Shown here: piece by piece, positions 30,897-31,874 of the stretch
How the letters are laid out: the number at the start of each line of letters is the position of its first letter
Numbering within the stretch: position 1 is the stretch's first letter
Source of the DNA: a virus
Reading direction: 5' to 3' (one strand)
IMG/VR virus record: IMGVR_UViG_3300025695_000059
Location: 1 to 31,874 of that record
DNA length: 31,874 nt
Notes under the pieces: model-generated
What the model was told of the DNA's origin: nothing
What the model saw: the letters and a program-made list of their open reading frames with translations, nothing else
The model's database searches: none
Position numbers and translations under genes: made by a program

Positions 30897-30927
30897 AAGA
30901 GGGATTTTGTGATCCCTCTTTTTTTTA
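30897..30927 (+). terminator. Terminator at the end of the 28005-30871 operon
   Basis: AAGAGGGAT and ATCCCTCTT form a 9 bp stem with loop TTTGTG, followed by T7. It ends the plus-strand operon just before the sugar kinase gene, so the in-frame TTG at 30894 is not used as its start. Confidence 0.9.
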
Positions 30928-30941
30928 TTATATTTAAACAG

Positions 30942-31688
30942 ATGGATAGGATTAAAGTATTAATTATAGGTGAGACTTGTACAGATGAGTTCGTGTACTG
31001 TGAGGTGAATAGACTATCACCTGAAGCCCCTGTACCAGTTCTAAACCCACTAAGTATTACTAAAAACAAAGGTATGGCTGGTAATACTAAAGAGAATGTG
31101 AAATCCTTAGTAGATAACCCAAACATCATACTAGTCACACAATCAGAAACCATAACTAAAACCAGGTACGTAGAGAATAAATCTAACCATATGTTCTTAA
31201 GGGTTGATAAAGGCGAAGACTCGATAACCCCAATAGAGTTAAATGAAGATATACTAGAATCCATAAAATGGTCTGATATAGTAATAGTTAGTGACTACAA
31301 CAAAGGGTTTATGAGTGACCAAGATATAAAGACCATTGGTGAATTGAGTAAATTATCTATACTAGATTCTAAAAGAAGATTGACCACAGATATGGTTAAC
31401 GGATATACATTTATAAAATTAAATGAGTTAGAATACACCAATAACGTAGATTTAAAACATGATGGTTTGATAATAACGCTAGGATCTAAAGGGGCTAAAT
31501 ATAAAGATAAAATATACCCTTCATCAAACCCACAAGAAACTATAGACGTTAGTGGTGCTGGTGATACATTCACGTCATCCTTCATAACATCATATTATTC
31601 AAAATCTGATATAGATTTTGCGATAAATACAGCTAACAAAAAAGCTTCTGAGGTTGTTAGCAAAAGAGGAGTTGTTATAGCTAAATAA
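30942..31688 (+). CDS. Compact HldE/PfkB-type sugar kinase
   Basis: 248 residues from the ATG at 30942. The frame is open to a TTG at 30894, but that part lies in the terminator. VLIIGE then NRLSPEAPVPVL (23-34), TKTRYV, RVD (87-89), SDYNKG (117-122) and SGAGDTF (204-210) are PfkB ribokinase-family motifs in the order of the kinase domain of HldE, which phosphorylates heptose 7-phosphate for ADP-heptose. D208 is the expected catalytic base. It is about 70-80 residues shorter than usual; the GGAANVA segment has become GMAGNTKENV and the following lid region is almost absent. The expected DPK is DSK. Substrate cannot be told; it precedes a possible glycosyltransferase. Confidence 0.75.
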   Translation: MDRIKVLIIGETCTDEFVYCEVNRLSPEAPVPVLNPLSITKNKGMAGNTKENVKSLVDNPNIILVTQSETITKTRYVENKSNHMFLRVDKGEDSITPIELNEDILESIKWSDIVIVSDYNKGFMSDQDIKTIGELSKLSILDSKRRLTTDMVNGYTFIKLNELEYTNNVDLKHDGLIITLGSKGAKYKDKIYPSSNPQETIDVSGAGDTFTSSFITSYYSKSDIDFAINTANKKASEVVSKRGVVIAK

Positions 31689-31749
31689 ATCACCGTATTA
31701 GTTTGATTTTAAGATTAATTTTACTATTATTATGTAAATAACTAATTTA

Positions 31750-31874
31750 ATGAGTAAAATTAATATACTAGTAAACCCTAACGACAGGGCAGGCTCTGGG
31801 AAATACAGATGTATCGACCCACATGTCGTATTACAAAACAACCACGGAGAAGATTTCTTTGTTGAAATAAACCA
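31750..31874 (+). CDS. Possible glycosyltransferase, N-terminus only (partial, runs off the window)
   Basis: Only 41 codons are present, from the ATG at 31750. INILVNPNDRAGSGKYRCID and the following PHVVLQNNHGEDFFVEIN are like the start of group 1 (GT4-type) glycosyltransferases, where a G-x-G-x-YR motif lies in the first Rossmann half. It follows a sugar kinase gene by 61 nt, which fits a sugar-transfer function. The sample is too short for certainty. Confidence 0.45.
   Translation, partial: MSKINILVNPNDRAGSGKYRCIDPHVVLQNNHGEDFFVEIN

Noticed and set aside
30894-30941. TTG start for the sugar kinase
   Set aside because: The extra 16 codons lie within the terminator hairpin and T run; the internal ATG starts the conserved beta strand.

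Overview
The window looks like part of a large, AT-rich contractile-tailed phage (myovirus) that probably infects a member of the Bacteroidetes. A tail sheath, a gp19-type tail tube, a gp26/gp51-like assembly protein and two tape-measure-like proteins mark it as a T4-type tail module. A family B DNA polymerase and a SNF2-type helicase supply replication functions. The host assignment rests on two things: a near-perfect Bacteroidetes sigma promoter (TTTG, 20 nt, TATATTTG) in front of the polymerase, and A-rich leaders without Shine-Dalgarno sequences in front of most genes. No integrase, transposase, rRNA, tRNA or CRISPR array was seen.

Layout. Positions 1-18405 form a minus-strand tail block. 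Read in the direction of transcription it holds a neck-like protein, a sheath-terminator-like protein, a 1020-residue tail sheath, a 600 nt non-coding spacer with an AT-only core, the tail tube, a gp26/gp51-like protein followed by (and possibly frameshift-fused to) a small protein, a small unknown protein with an LTE-type N-terminus, two paralogous tape-measure-like proteins, and a giant protein of at least 1698 residues. That last protein has nine ~59-residue repeats, a baseplate-like domain and an OmpA-like domain, and it runs off the left edge. One plus-strand gene, a Vsr-like nuclease (12373-12786), interrupts the block with its own promoter and terminator.

Positions 18521-31874 are mostly plus strand: SNF2 helicase, a minus-strand GP88-like cysteine-motif protein that overlaps the helicase gene tail to tail, a three-gene structural operon with start-stop overlaps, a structured 260 nt intergenic region with an early-type promoter, DNA polymerase, an operon of small unknown proteins including a WYL-like protein, a holin-like protein and a DUF397-like protein, a terminator, a compact HldE/PfkB-type sugar kinase and the first 41 codons of a possible glycosyltransferase.

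Regulation. The same octamer, TATTTAT followed by A or C, lies 12-37 nt before nine gene or operon starts on both strands. It is the reverse complement of the T4 late promoter core and is the best candidate for this phage's own late promoter. The polymerase instead carries a host-type promoter. This suggests host-type early and phage-type late transcription, with hairpin terminators separating the units. The most unusual items are the late-promoter family, the duplicated tape measure, the repeat-bearing OmpA-domain tail protein, the structured element before the polymerase, the AT-only spacer, and the possible T9 frameshift between the tail assembly genes.
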